Made by a program: the position numbers and the translations under genes
NCBI GenBank assembly: GCA_030144725.1
Contig: JASKMD010000006.1
Span: 11,473,892 to 11,537,891, forward strand
Origin: Haematococcus lacustris
Lineage: Eukaryota > Chlorophyta > Chlorophyceae > Chlamydomonadales > Haematococcaceae
Direction: 5' to 3'
DNA: 64,000 nt
Notes under the pieces: model-generated
Seen by the model: only the letters and a program-made list of their open reading frames with translations
Database searches by the model: none
Told to the model about the DNA's origin: nothing
Part shown: positions 1 to 30,966 of the stretch, one piece after another
Layout of the letters: the number at the start of each line of letters is the position of its first letter
How positions within the stretch are numbered: position 1 is the stretch's first letter

Positions 1-443
1 GTGATGACTGCATGCTCCGCAACGTATCAAATTTGAATCACCAACTTTGATGCTTTGCTGTGCACGGCCCACTGATTGCATAACTATTCTGGATGGGTGA
101 AAGGTAGCTGGCTGTGCTGGCTACATTGTGAACCATCTAGCATAATATTTGGCGCAGTGAGTGCAGAGTAACAGCCGTCCTACTACCAAGGGTAGGTTTT
201 CTGTTAGTTGGGGGCGCCTGATCTCGTGGCAGTGCACTCAAATATAAAATGCATGGCGTCATCCACTATGTCATGCTTTAGGCCATTGACATTGTGGACC
301 GCTAACCTGAGCTCTCGGGGGGCGAGTCTGTATTAGGTCTGTGTACAGGTCAGTTTTTTTTTAACGCTATTTAACGCGACATTTCAGAGGGCTCCGTGCG
401 CTATGGATTGGACCCCTTGCGGACTGTGCTATAGCGCATCGCG
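1..443. other. Intergenic, no gene, LINE scrap inside
   Basis: No convincing gene. Minus-strand bases about 213-275 encode a short peptide with the motif DDAMHFIFECTAT, which is also present near 62.3 kb and looks like a LINE C-terminus. A T-run and the sequence around 375-410 precede the hAT remnant. No promoter could be identified. Confidence 0.5.
213..275 (-). mobile_element. LINE 3'-end remnant (copy 1)
   Basis: Read on the minus strand this gives V-DDAMHFIFECTAT. The pattern acidic-x-x-H-x(4)-C followed by basic residues resembles the C-terminal zinc-knuckle tail of LINE ORF2 proteins (typically H-x(4)-C after the reverse transcriptase). The same peptide occurs at 62.31-62.37 kb in the same orientation, with about 85% nucleotide identity over 50 bases. 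It is too short to assign a clade. Confidence 0.4.
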
Positions 444-530
444 TTATAAAAAGTGAACTTTGTACTGCAGCCGCAGCTCGGCTAAGAGCCGCAATTTGGA
501 TAAGCGCCGCAGTTCCGATGGCTGAGGGCC

Positions 531-1834
531 GTGCCCGCCGAGGACATAGCGATGGTTGTGGAAAACATCAACCAGCATTTTTGCAAGAGCCCAGCCCGCA
601 CCCAGAAGTACAAGCAGCTTTGCCACAGCCTTGGGCTCAAGGGTCAGCTAATAGGGCGGGCCGCGCTAACCCGTTGGCTGAGCTTGCGGAAGCCAGCAGA
701 GCGGCTGGTGCGTGACATCAGGTCCTTGGTGTCACGCACACAGCCTCCTCACAGACCTCCCTACTCTCTTGGCAGCCTACGGGCTCTTGCCCATCCTTCG
801 CTCACTCAACCGCCTCAACCTTCTGTGCCAAAGCCGTGCCATCTTTGTCGAGGACCTTATGCAGGAGGTGGCCCTGACGGCCAACAAGATCACTGCCATG
901 TACTCAGGCCCCTCCCCCTTCTCTGCACTGGACTTTCCTGAGCTGACAGCCTTCACCAATGTGGCAGGACCTGGCAGCTGCCTGGTGTACAACGGCTCTG
1001 GCCATTTGGCATTGCAGCCGCATGGGAGTGGCAGTATGACAGTGCAATCAGATGAGGCTGACAGTGACAGTGAGGATGTGGAGGAGGTAGGCAGCAGGCA
1101 GGCAGCAGCGGACATGGAGACAACGTTTGGTGAGATTGAGGAGGAGGAGGAAGGCAGTGAGCTATGCAGCGAGCCGGTGCAGCTGTACGCCATCCCCCCA
1201 AAAGGGCGCCGGGCTGCTTTAGTGCCAGCCAGTGACTTCCAGCAGCATGTCGACAGTGCCAAGCAGGAGCTGGCAGCAACAGCAGATGCTGTGGTACGTG
1301 ACCTACACAGCTTCCTCCCACCTGAGCATGCCAAAGGACTGGCTGTTGTGTACGCCCACTACTGGGACAAGCAGCCCAGCGATGAAGACTTCCTTGAGCC
1401 ATTGTCAAGGCCCGGTACTGCATGGATGCGACCCTCGCTAACGGCCAACTAGCGCCAGCCTTGTTGGACCAGCACCGTGTGGAGCTGAACACCGTGTGGA
1501 GCTAAGCTCAGCAGCAGCCAACCCAGCCAAGGAGACCACCAAGCTGTGGCGCTACCTGGCTGGCCAACCCATCACCAAGGCTGACATCTTGGAGTACATC
1601 AAGCTGGCAGAGCTTGCTCTGGTCATGACACCAGGCTTAGTGGAGGAGGAGCGCATGTTCTCAGCCATGGCTTACCTCAAAGATGACACCCGCAACAGGC
1701 TGCAAGAGTGCCACTTGGATGTGTGCGCCCGTGTCCTCAGCAGCAATCAACTTGATTTGGACACATTCCCAGATGAGCGTGCCATTAGCAAGTGGCTGGA
1801 TAACGCTGCTGTGCGTGGGCGCTACCGCCTTTGA
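531..1834 (+). pseudogene. hAT-family transposase remnant
   Basis: Three reading-frame blocks together resemble transposases of the hAT group related to ZNF862/KIAA1586 proteins. Block 1 (531-700) has the TRWLSL motif typical of this group. Block 2 (about 735-1450) continues with a helical LLPILRSLNRLNLLCQS-type stretch, then an acidic insert (Asp/Glu/Ser-rich, about 1045-1160). Block 3 (1496-1834) has a C-terminal part with EEERMFSAM and RNRL motifs, matching the hAT dimerisation region. The frame changes near 705-735 and a stop occurs at 1450 beside a 17-bp direct duplication (around 1473-1507). I could not place all three catalytic acidic residues or clear terminal inverted repeats. The gene therefore appears broken unless introns cover the frame changes. 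It lies just upstream of the Fanzor cluster on the same strand. Confidence 0.6.
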
Positions 1835-1932
1835 TTGGGCCTATTGCTTTAATTTGACATTTTTGTTGTGCGCTATGGGGCTCAATAGGGTCGCGCTACG
1901 AACATGACAGTCCCAATCTGAGCCATGACACT

Positions 1933-2666
1933 TTGTGCTATGAAATTGGAAAGAGGCCAAATGAAAAAAAAAACACTGGTACAGGTGCACATGTGTCTGG
2001 TACAGGTGCACAGGTGTCAGTGAGGAGGACTGTGATTGTGTTGTTGCTTGTTGTGATTGTGCTGATCCTGGCCCTCAAGGCCACCTGGGACGCGCTGTGG
2101 GAGGAGTACCTCAAGCCACGTTGGCGCCGGCAGCGGTTGGGGCTGCACCATGCTCAGGAGCGCATCATTGAGGGCTTCTGCGCAAAGGTATGACCTGACC
2201 TGACCTGACCTGACCTGACCTGACCTGACCTGACCTGACCTGACCTGACCTGACCTGACCTGACCTGACCTGACCTGACCTGACCTGACCTGACCTGACC
2301 TGACCTGACCTGACCTGACCTGACCTGACCTGACCTCACCTGCAGGTGGTGAATGGGATGAAGTGGGTGTCACGCCACTACTACCACCAGGAGAGGGGAG
2401 TGGCGGTGTTCCTGGGAGTGGGCTGCTACAGCCGGGGTGGGTGGAACACCAACGCCTGCTTCAACTTCCAGCGCATTGGGGAGAGCACGCAGCGCCCCCT
2501 TGAGCTGTGCAGCTGGAAGGACAGGGAGGCTCTGCCCCCCATTGGCAAGGAGTACCAGCAGGGCTACAAGCGGGTCAATGACCGGCTACCCAAGGTCAAG
2601 CAGCGGCTGCACCGGGCAGCAGAGTACCGGCGGGGCATCGATGGCCGGGCCCGCAACAATGCATAG
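1933..2666 (+). pseudogene. Fanzor-type nuclease remnant, copy 1
   Basis: Two exons in phase: an exon ending at 2187 (AAG|GTATG donor) and 2346-2666 (acceptor after TGCAG). The first encodes ATWDALWEEYLKPRWRRQRL, the helical block before the RuvC core in algal Fanzor-like proteins. The second begins with the block ERGVAVFLGVG, then jumps to NTNACFNFQRIGES, the RuvC-III area, where the upstream D-R-D has been lost. The part that should hold the RuvC-II glutamate (VDExRT) and zinc ligands is absent, so this copy should be catalytically dead. The C-terminus (KEYQQGYKRVNDRLPKVKQR) is nearly identical to copy 2. The intron is almost wholly a TGACC repeat. The true start is unknown; the N-terminal third is missing. 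Fanzors are eukaryotic relatives of TnpB that cut DNA guided by an RNA made from their own 3' end. Confidence 0.6.
2191..2335 (+). repeat. (TGACC)29 microsatellite in Fanzor intron
   Basis: About 29 uninterrupted TGACC units fill most of the 158-bp intron of Fanzor copy 1. The array starts two bases after the donor GTA and ends 8 bases before the acceptor AG. The same pentamer recurs on the sense strand of introns near 18.6 kb (minus gene) and 44.28 kb (plus gene). Confidence 0.95.
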
Positions 2667-2891
2667 GCCCTAGTAGTTCACACAGGCTTTTGGCCTTACA
2701 AAAGCATTAAGCTGTTAGTTTTGATGAGGTGCCCAGTGGTCAAGGGGGATTAGCCCCAGGAAAGAGTGCCACCGGTGTGGGGTTTGTAGTCATCAAGGGT
2801 GCGACCGAGGATGCTTCAACTTGATTGGAGTAGCTGAGTGAGTTTACCCACAAGCAAACATGTCGTTCCTTGTTGAGTGAGTTTTGTTTGT
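2667..2891 (+). ncRNA. Candidate Fanzor guide-RNA / right end, copy 1
   Basis: About 225 bases directly after the stop of Fanzor copy 1 are nearly identical to 4797-5020 after copy 2. The likeness ends abruptly after TTTTGTTTGT. In TnpB and Fanzor elements the guide (omega) RNA runs from the end of the ORF to the transposon right end, so this is where it should lie. Possible stems include GGGG(ATTAG)CCCC near 2743-2757, and CTTCAA / TTGGAG at 2814-2819 / 2825-2830, which covaries with the other copies. RNA identity is inferred, not shown. Confidence 0.45.
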
Positions 2892-3230
2892 TCTGTGATT
2901 GTGTTGTTTATAGTTGGCTTGTGAATCATGTAATGGAAATCACTCCGGTTGCCCCACTCCGGTTGCCGGCCCTCCGGTTGGACGGCGACCTGATGCACCC
3001 CCCAGCACGGCCACTCCGCTCTGATGGTGTTGCTCAGTCCTTGTGATGTCTCCGAAAAGGCACTGCAAGCGCCCCGTCTCCCCAGCACCCTCCGCAGCCG
3101 GTAAGCCGCAGCGCTTGAGGAAAGGCCCCGAAGCTAACTGACGGCGCGGCGCAGTGTGCCCCACGCCCCAGCCATTGGACTCCGTGCATCAAGTCCTGCC
3201 GTGCGTGTGCTGTGCTTCCCCGTGTCTGCA
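2892..3230. other. Spacer between Fanzor copies 1 and 2
   Basis: Unique sequence after the end of the copy 1 right end. It includes a duplicated CTCCGGTTG motif around 2942-2980. No gene recognised; an acceptor-like TGTCTGCAG occurs just before 3231. Confidence 0.4.
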
Positions 3231-4796
3231 GGTGCCAGTGGCAGTGGGCAGCAAGTCCAGGGGCGGGGGCAGGGGCAGGCTGCCAAGGTAGTGATTGGAG
3301 AGCGTCGCCAGGTCATTAAGGCTGGCCTGCGTGGCCTTGTGAAGGCAGCCCTGCCTGACCTCAGCCCAGCTCAAGTCGACGCCATTGTGGCTGAGATTAA
3401 GAAGCGCATGACCATGGGCAGCAAGCAATGCTGCCTAACAGCCGTCCTGTGCCTCTCCTTGTTGCTTTCCTCTTTCCTAGGCCAGCCCAGTCCAGCCCAG
3501 CCCACCCAAGACTTCCCAGCAGCAGGTCCAACCCCAGGCGCCCCTCCTCCACCTGACCCAGCCTGCCCTCCCTATGCCCACCCCCGCCTCGCCACACGCA
3601 GCTCCCCCCGCACAGCAGCCGCCCCAACTCAGCTGCCCCCCCCAGTGCAGCTGGACATCTGGGACCCGCAGCTGCTGGCACAGATCAAAGACGCTATGGA
3701 GCTGCTCGCCAAAGCCAGCGTGATTGAGCACATGATGCGTGGCCCCCACCACCGTGGCATCAGGCTGCTGCCCGGTGAGGTGGCGGTGTTTGAGCAGCCC
3801 AGCAGCGCCTGGCCGGTGGCCATGCTCAAGCAGCTGGATGAGGTGCATCTGATAGGGGACGGCAACTCCCTCAACGTTAACGCCACCACCAGCATCACCA
3901 GCATCAAGGAGTTCTACCGGCACCCGGGGCGGTTAATCAAAAAGTGGGGCGAGGCGATGGGGGTGGTGGGGGGTGGGTTCAGCCGGGAGGTGAAGAAGCA
4001 CTTCCCCCAGCTAGTGCTAGGCCGCCTAGACTACAGCCAGCCGGACCCAAAGCACAGGTGGCGCTTGCCGGCCAACAGCGTGCTGCGGCAGCTGGAGCGG
4101 AAGGAAGAGGTAGTCATGCACCAGCACTACCACCAAGAGAGGGGAGTTGCGGTGTACCTGGGAGCGGGCCTGGCCAGACCTGACCGGCTGGTGATCGTGG
4201 ATGAGTTCCGCACCACCCGTGTCAGCTCCTCTGTGCATGCCCGCCAGGCATGTGAGCTGCACCTGCCAAATGACCGGCCTAGGCCCGCAGACTGGGTACC
4301 CCCAGCAGGCCAGGTCAACCAGCGGCTGTTGCGCCCAGCCTGGAGCCTGCGGCATTCTAAGGATGTGCGGGGCCTGAAGTGGTGCCATGAGGTGCCGCCC
4401 AACCCCCCTCCCCCTCCCCCAGCTCTGCACCCGCCTGCCCAGGACCCCCCTCCCCCAGCCCAGGACCCCCCACCCCCTCCCCCAGCCCAGGAGCCACCCC
4501 CACCAGCTCAGGACCAGCCCCCTGCCCAGGCCCCACCTGGCCCAGCCCCACGACCCCAGGCCCCCTCATGGGGCAGGTGGCTGGACCGGGACACAACCCC
4601 TGCCTCAACTTCCAGCGCATTGGGCCCCCTGGAGCTGTGCAGCTATGAGGGCCTGAAGGCTCTGCCCCCCATTGGCAAGGAGTACCAGCAGGGCTACAAG
4701 CGGGTCAATGACCGGCTACCCAAGGTCAAGCAGCGGCTGCACCGGGCAGCAGAGTACCGCCGAGGCATTGATGGCCGGGCCCGCAACAATGCATAG
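3231..4796 (+). pseudogene. Fanzor-type nuclease remnant, copy 2 (longest of the cluster)
   Basis: A long open frame with no ATG start; a likely splice acceptor at 3230 opens it. In order: a helical basic block (RQVIKAGLRGLVKAAL), a Pro-rich linker, a helical block (VQLDIWDPQLLAQIKDAMELL), a block ending ERGVAVYLGAG, the RuvC-II segment VDEFRTTRVSS at about 4198, single Cys residues at about 4251 and 4383 where a zinc ribbon would be, a second Pro-rich linker (4400-4560), and the RuvC-III segment WLDRD at about 4580. Just after WLDRD a one-base loss shifts frame and a 14-base loss about 40 bases on restores it. This destroys the N-A/C-x-N-F-Q-R-I-G motif seen in copy 1. The zinc-binding Cys pairs are incomplete. 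Probably inactive. The C-terminal 46 residues match copy 1. Confidence 0.6.
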
Positions 4797-5020
4797 GCCC
4801 TAGTAGTTCACACAGGCCTTTAGCCTTACAAAGCATTAAGCTGTTAGTTTTGATGAGGTGTCCAGTGGTCAAGGGGGATTAGCCCCAGGAAAGAGTGCCA
4901 CCGGTGTGGGGTTTGTAGTCATCAAGGGTGCGACCGAGGTTGCTACAACTTGTTTGTAGTAGCTGAGTGAGACTACCCACAGGCAAACATGTCGTTCCTT
5001 GTTGAGTGAGTTTTGTTTGT
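4797..5020 (+). ncRNA. Candidate Fanzor guide-RNA / right end, copy 2
   Basis: Near-identical to 2667-2891. The hairpin arms are CTACAA (4943-4948) and TTGTAG (4954-4959); copy 1 has CTTCAA and TTGGAG, so pairing is kept despite changes on both sides. A second small stem is GTAGT / ACTAC around 4955-4976. Sequence beyond 5020 differs from that beyond 2891, as expected if the element ends there. Confidence 0.45.
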
Positions 5021-5077
5021 CTGGTGCCCCAGGTCTGCCAGGTGATTTGTTTGTTTGGTTGAGAGGTCGGGGAGGGC

Positions 5078-5433
5078 CTGATGTGGTGCCATGAGGTGCC
5101 ACCCAACCCCAACCCCCTCCCCCTGCCCAGGCCCCCCTGCCCAGCCCCCTCCCCTTGCTGCACCTGGCCCAGTGCCACGAACCCAGGCCCCCCATGGGCA
5201 AGTGGCTGGACCGGGACACCAATGGGTGCGTGAACTTGCAGCGCATTGGAGCGAGTGTGCAACGCCCCTTGGAGCTGTGCTAATGGGATGACCTGCAGTC
5301 TCTGCCCCCCATTGGCAAGGAGTACCAGCAGCGCTGCAAGCTGGTCAATGACCGGGTGCCCAAGGGCAGGCAGAGGCTGCACCGGGCTGCAGAGTACTGC
5401 AGGGCATTGATGGCCGGGTCCGCAACGGCCCAT
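5078..5433 (+). pseudogene. Fanzor C-terminal fragment, copy 3
   Basis: A short, more diverged copy of the Fanzor 3' end. It has the Pro-rich linker, then KWLDRDTNG with the RuvC-III Asp intact, then LQRIGASVQRPLELC. A stop replaces the residue after LELC (5281), and a frame change follows near 5400. It keeps the D-R-D-T-N that copies 1 and 2 lost. Everything upstream of the linker is missing. Confidence 0.6.
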
Positions 5434-5620
5434 AGGGCCAAGTAGTATGGACAGGCTGTTAGCCTTCCAATGAGGTGCCCAGTGGTTTTTGGAGGGAACG
5501 TGCCACCTATGTGGGGTTTGCAGTCATCAAGGGTGCGACCGTTGAAGTTACAAAACCGTTACTGAACCGTAGCTGTGTGGGATTTTCCACAGGCAACACA
5601 TTGTTTCATGGTGAACAGGG
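5434..5620 (+). mobile_element. Diverged Fanzor right-end module, copy 3
   Basis: Recognisable but diverged form of the 3' module. It keeps GAGGTGCCCAGTGG, a GTGGGGTTTGCAGTCATCAAGGG-like stretch and TTTTCCACAGGCAACA, in the same order as copies 1 and 2, with an internal deletion near 5486. It probably represents the oldest insertion of the three. Confidence 0.5.
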
Positions 5621-6378
5621 TAGTGGCGTTGTGCTTCCTAGGGTCAGAGGCATCCGTGTCCCGCAACAAGGGGCTTATGCGTACCGTCTTCCATGCAGTG
5701 GGGATGATCCTAGTGCGTATCATGTTGTAAAACCATACCGCAAGCGAGGGAGCAGCAGTGGTGTGGTGACTCCCTGCTCGACTGTGCGTGCGTGACTGAT
5801 GAAGTGTGCTGGAAGCCCTCTCCAGATGGTGTCATGGCAACTAGCAGGCGGCTCCCAATCAATGTAACCGATGCACGTTTTTACACCGTCCCACATGGGG
5901 ATTACAGACCACATGTTGAGACCTGCCAACTCTTCAAGCCCTCCTAAACTGCTAAACTGGCCGCAAAGCTTAAAACGCTTGACCCCTACCTAAGCTATAA
6001 TTCGCTATTACTTGTCAAGGTGTGAGATGCTGCACAGACCAGGCGTCCTGGTGTTCCCGTGGAGCGCTCCGCTGAAGCATCAGGTGTGTCGCTACGTCCT
6101 TAGCCATCAATACCCGCCACCCGCCAAGCAGACATGCGCCCATTTTGTCCCTGCCCCGCTCAGATGCAACTTGCTTCTCCCCGCTCCCTACTGCCAAGCT
6201 GCAAGACTATGTTTATGTCCCTGTCCCAACAACTGTGCCAGGTGTTGCTCCTATGCGCAGATGGGGCAACCCGCCAGGCTGTGACAGCTAAAAGATCCTG
6301 AGGGCCACACAGCCCCTGGCCGGGCTGTGGCGCCGACTCTGGCGCTGAGGCCCTGGCACGGCACTGCCAGAGAAGCCC
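5621..6378. other. Spacer and probable 3' UTR of the 5-phosphatase gene
   Basis: No gene recognised. On the minus strand this follows the 5-phosphatase stop codon. A TGTAA, the usual poly(A) signal of volvocine algae, reads on the minus strand near 5880-5885, which would give a 3' UTR of about 500 bases. That assignment is a guess. Confidence 0.3.
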
Positions 6379-27671
<21,293 letters not shown>

Positions 27672-28651
27672 CGCACGGTTCCGTCACGCTACAGGTACCC
27701 TGCAGTGCGCCAAGTTGCGCCAATTGATTGCTTTATGATTTTGCGACTCTCTCGTGTTTGCGCCAGACGATGACCTGGGCGTTGGCATTACAGGTAGAGC
27801 TGGTTCATCGCGCCGAAGCGGCGAACACTAGCGATATGCAGCTCTTTGCGACATCTTAAGGGTGCATGTAATCTATTCCAGATGAAAGAGTATACACCCT
27901 GCGAATGGTGCGTGGATTCAGGGTGTGTGTTATTTTTGTCCTCAACTTCTTTCTTGTATGAGCGGCATAAAAGGTCTATGCGCACCAAGATTGCTTCGGT
28001 TATTACAGCCTTCAAGATGCGCGATTGCTTGCAACAACACGCGGTTACACCGCAAGCAATGTAAAGAACAATAGTGCCCCCACTTCTAAACAAGCCTGGG
28101 GTTCAGAACACCGCAGCTATACGAGGGTACTAGGAGTACTTGCTGTATTGACTACCTTTATGGTCACCTATAATCGGTTGATGCATACACCAGGTCACAC
28201 CATGCTTCAGCACTGTGCGCCGAGGTAACAAAACTTTGTGAAGAACCCCTCCCCAGCTCAGACACACATTTAATTGACGAATGCATCATTACATCGCGCA
28301 CGACCCGCGCTTTATCAATATTAATCGTGCACGTTTTTGACAACGATCGTCACTACTCCATTTTCATAGTGTGAAGGCCTACTCGTCATGTCTTGGTGAG
28401 TGATGTCTTGCACTGGTCAATTACAACATTAGCAACAGATGTGTTAAAGTCGAGACGTCAACTTCATCAGAAACACAATCACCAATTGTGTACAACTTGC
28501 ATTTCCAACTTCCATTTCCCACCCTCACCTGCTGTGAGGCTGCATCCACTTCAAATAAAATGAACACCCCTTGTCACGGTTGTCCTAGTCTACTTCAACA
28601 CTCCCCACCTATGCCAGAGACTAGTCTACTCCCAGCCGTACAAATACTATT
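27672..28651. other. Intergenic: 5' of the 5-phosphatase, 3' of the membrane gene
   Basis: AT-richer DNA without a supportable gene. It must hold the promoter and 5' UTR of the 5-phosphatase. On the minus strand a TGTAA at about 28420 could be the poly(A) signal of the membrane protein gene (about 230 bases after its stop). Confidence 0.45.
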
Positions 28652-29983
28652 TCAGCTGAAGAAGGTCATCTTGCCCAGCAGGGCAGTGATAAAGGTCCAG
28701 CGGAGAGGTACCAGCCAGGGCATGATAGTGTCGGTCACCAGAACCTGCAGCCAGTGCACACACATACAAATGTAGCATGCAACAGCACCGTCGCATTGCA
28801 CTCACAAAGCATTACACCAGGCACCAGGCCTCGTAGACATAAGTACAGGCTATTGTCGTGAGTGATAATGATGGCAACAAATGAATGTGTACACCACACA
28901 TTTGTTGCCTGCTTTATATCTTCCACCTGCAGCCCATGCATTTTCATAACATGAGTTTCCCTACTATCCCTCATGACAAGCCAGGCAGGCAACAGATCCT
29001 GATGACATGGCATGTCCTACTCTCCCTCAGCTTCACTAGCTCTGGTGACAGAACAGGCAGGCAACACAGCAGCAGCAGCACAAGCAGCAAGTGCTTGCAG
29101 CAGAGACCAGGATCAACAACCCTTCCTACCTTAGTGACTGTCCAGCTGGCCCTCATCCACGTGCACAGGAAGCACAGGGGCCACAGCAGCGGGGTCAGCA
29201 CAGTGAAGAAGGAGCAGGCAATCTTCTTCGCCTCAAACAAGAATGCCAGGATGCCGCCCACTGGGATGGCGAGAGGAGCCACCACCAGGTACTGCACACG
29301 AGCAGCAGCAGCACATGCGGAACGAGCTTGCATGGCAACAACTGCAGGATAGCAGCAGTGAAACTTGATGAGGAGAAAGCTAGCAAGGTATATAGACAGC
29401 ATGTGCACAAAAGGTGGCCATTACACTACTCCACCACATGATGATAATACAAGGCATAGTCAAGGTAACATGGAAGGGGCAGGCCAGGATTACCCTCAAC
29501 CCGATATTACCACTTAGCGTAGGCATCCCAACCACACTCCCAGCCTGAAGGTTTATACGAGGCGCCGACCCCATGCTTGAATGGCACTGGACTATCAGCG
29601 ACGCAACAGCTATAAGAAAACGTATGCCTAAGCCGAGTACTAGTCTGCTGGAAAGTATACCACTTTGATTGATACTGTCTGACAGTGTCAGAGCTCAATA
29701 TGTGCAGGAGGCATGAGTGGCAGCAGGGTGAGGCTGATGGAAAAGGTCCACAGAGGGTCCTGTGCACTGTGCACTTTTGCACAAGTGCAAGAGTTGTCCT
29801 AATCAGATGCAACACCTAGGTAGATTGCTTCCACCCACTAGAGGGGTGAACAGCACGATGCTGAGGAACTTCAACAGGATGGACACCGGCACGATGATGG
29901 GCGAGAACAGCAGGCCCATGACCGCGTACATGATGGTGAGCGGGATGGTGGCCAGCGTCACCAGGTACAGCACCGGCAGCATC
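28652..29983 (-). CDS. Small multi-pass membrane protein (unknown), 3' three exons
   Basis: Three exons join in phase on the minus strand: 29983-29839, 29291-29130 and 28744-28652 (stop at 28654-28652). All have clean AG acceptors and GT donors (GTGGGT, GTAGGA). They encode about 132 residues with at least four hydrophobic spans: LPVLYLVTLATIPLTIMYAV, then a span ending LFTPL, VVAPLAIPVGGILAFLF, and FFTVLTPLLWPLCFLC. The C-terminus is short, with the tail LLGKMTFFS. The N-terminal exon or exons lie beyond 29983 and were not found. A possible start is in MASVWTCDVAG near 30.08 kb. I do not recognise the family. It looks like an integral membrane protein of an organelle or the ER. Confidence 0.6.
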
Positions 29984-30469
29984 CTGCGGTCAGCGCGACA
30001 GCGCAGCGCAGGTGTCTTAGGCTTTTGGGCTCATCGCGCGCATCACATCATGCCCGCAACGTCACAAGTCCACACGCTGGCCATGATGCCGGGCGACGGC
30101 GGAAGCCAAAGCAGCTTACGGAACGCGGGCTGACGTGCTGCCAGCCCTGCCTCTGCTGTGATCGATGTCAGTACCTACACCGCTCTGATCGGCGACCTGG
30201 TACTCACAGCGGGGTCAGCGACTCCAAAGGCATCTTGGCTTCACAGGCAAGGATCTCTCGAGAAGAATGGTAATATCACGGTTGCTCTGATCATCAGCCG
30301 TGCGGAACATCTGGAAGTACTTGCGGCACTGTGTGTGAGATTACCAATGATCGCTCTTGACACGGCAGCCAGCCACGTCGCAGCGTCTGATTCCAACAAC
30401 GTACTGCTACTGTAGTACGACTTTCAAACAGTTACAGGCTGCGAGTTCATAACTAGGGACCGTCCCATC

Positions 30470-30505
30470 TACGTAGATCTACGTAGATCTAGATGCTAGA
30501 TTTAG
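30470..30505. repeat. Short palindromic tandem (TACGTAGATCT)2
   Basis: Two copies of CTACGTAGAT, itself palindromic at TACGTA, followed by TAGATGCTAGATTTAGATGG. It lies about 45 bases upstream of the LINE fragment. Confidence 0.7.
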
Positions 30506-30549
30506 ATGGTCTAGCAGCATAGTGGTTATCTAGCAAAGAGGAGTACTAG

Positions 30550-30966
30550 ATGGACGGTAGACGTCATTCCAAACATGACGTGCTCCTTCAAGAGTTTCAA
30601 GGGTGGGCAGCCTCTCAACTTGCTCCTGCCCCTAGGGGTGATGACATCATTGAGTGGTGGCCTAGCTTCAAGGTTGCCCTTGGCGGTATGATCAGGGTGT
30701 TGAACACCAAGGCTAGGACTATGCAGGAGGCTCCAGGCTACACGTAGCTGACAGAGAGTTGGTTGCTGCTATCCAGGCTCACAGCAGGTAGCACGGCGCA
30801 CAGTTTGCAGCGAGTGGTGAAAGCTAAAGCTCAGTATGTGAAAGCCCTTGCAGCCCACTCCACGCCTGCTGACTTGAGAGCTAGGTGGCAGTGGTTGCAT
30901 GAGGGGGAGCGGGCAGCAAGCCATTTCAAGGGGGTGCTTGCTCATGCACACACGGGGGGGGGGTAG
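30550..30966 (+). mobile_element. LINE (non-LTR retrotransposon) fragment
   Basis: A plus-strand frame broken by a stop near 30745 and a frame change just after. It contains DIIEWWPSFKVALGGMIR, then LRARWQWLHEGERAASHF. The W-L-x-E-G-E-R-x(3)-F pattern is the well-known linker between the endonuclease and reverse transcriptase of LINE ORF2 proteins. Neither catalytic domain is present. The fragment ends in a G-run. Confidence 0.6.

Noticed and set aside
379..1880. Terminal repeats of the hAT element (GACATTT...GTGCGCTATGG on both sides)
   Set aside because: The similarity at about 382-406 and 1856-1876 is in direct orientation, not inverted, and is short. hAT ends should be inverted, so I do not call them.
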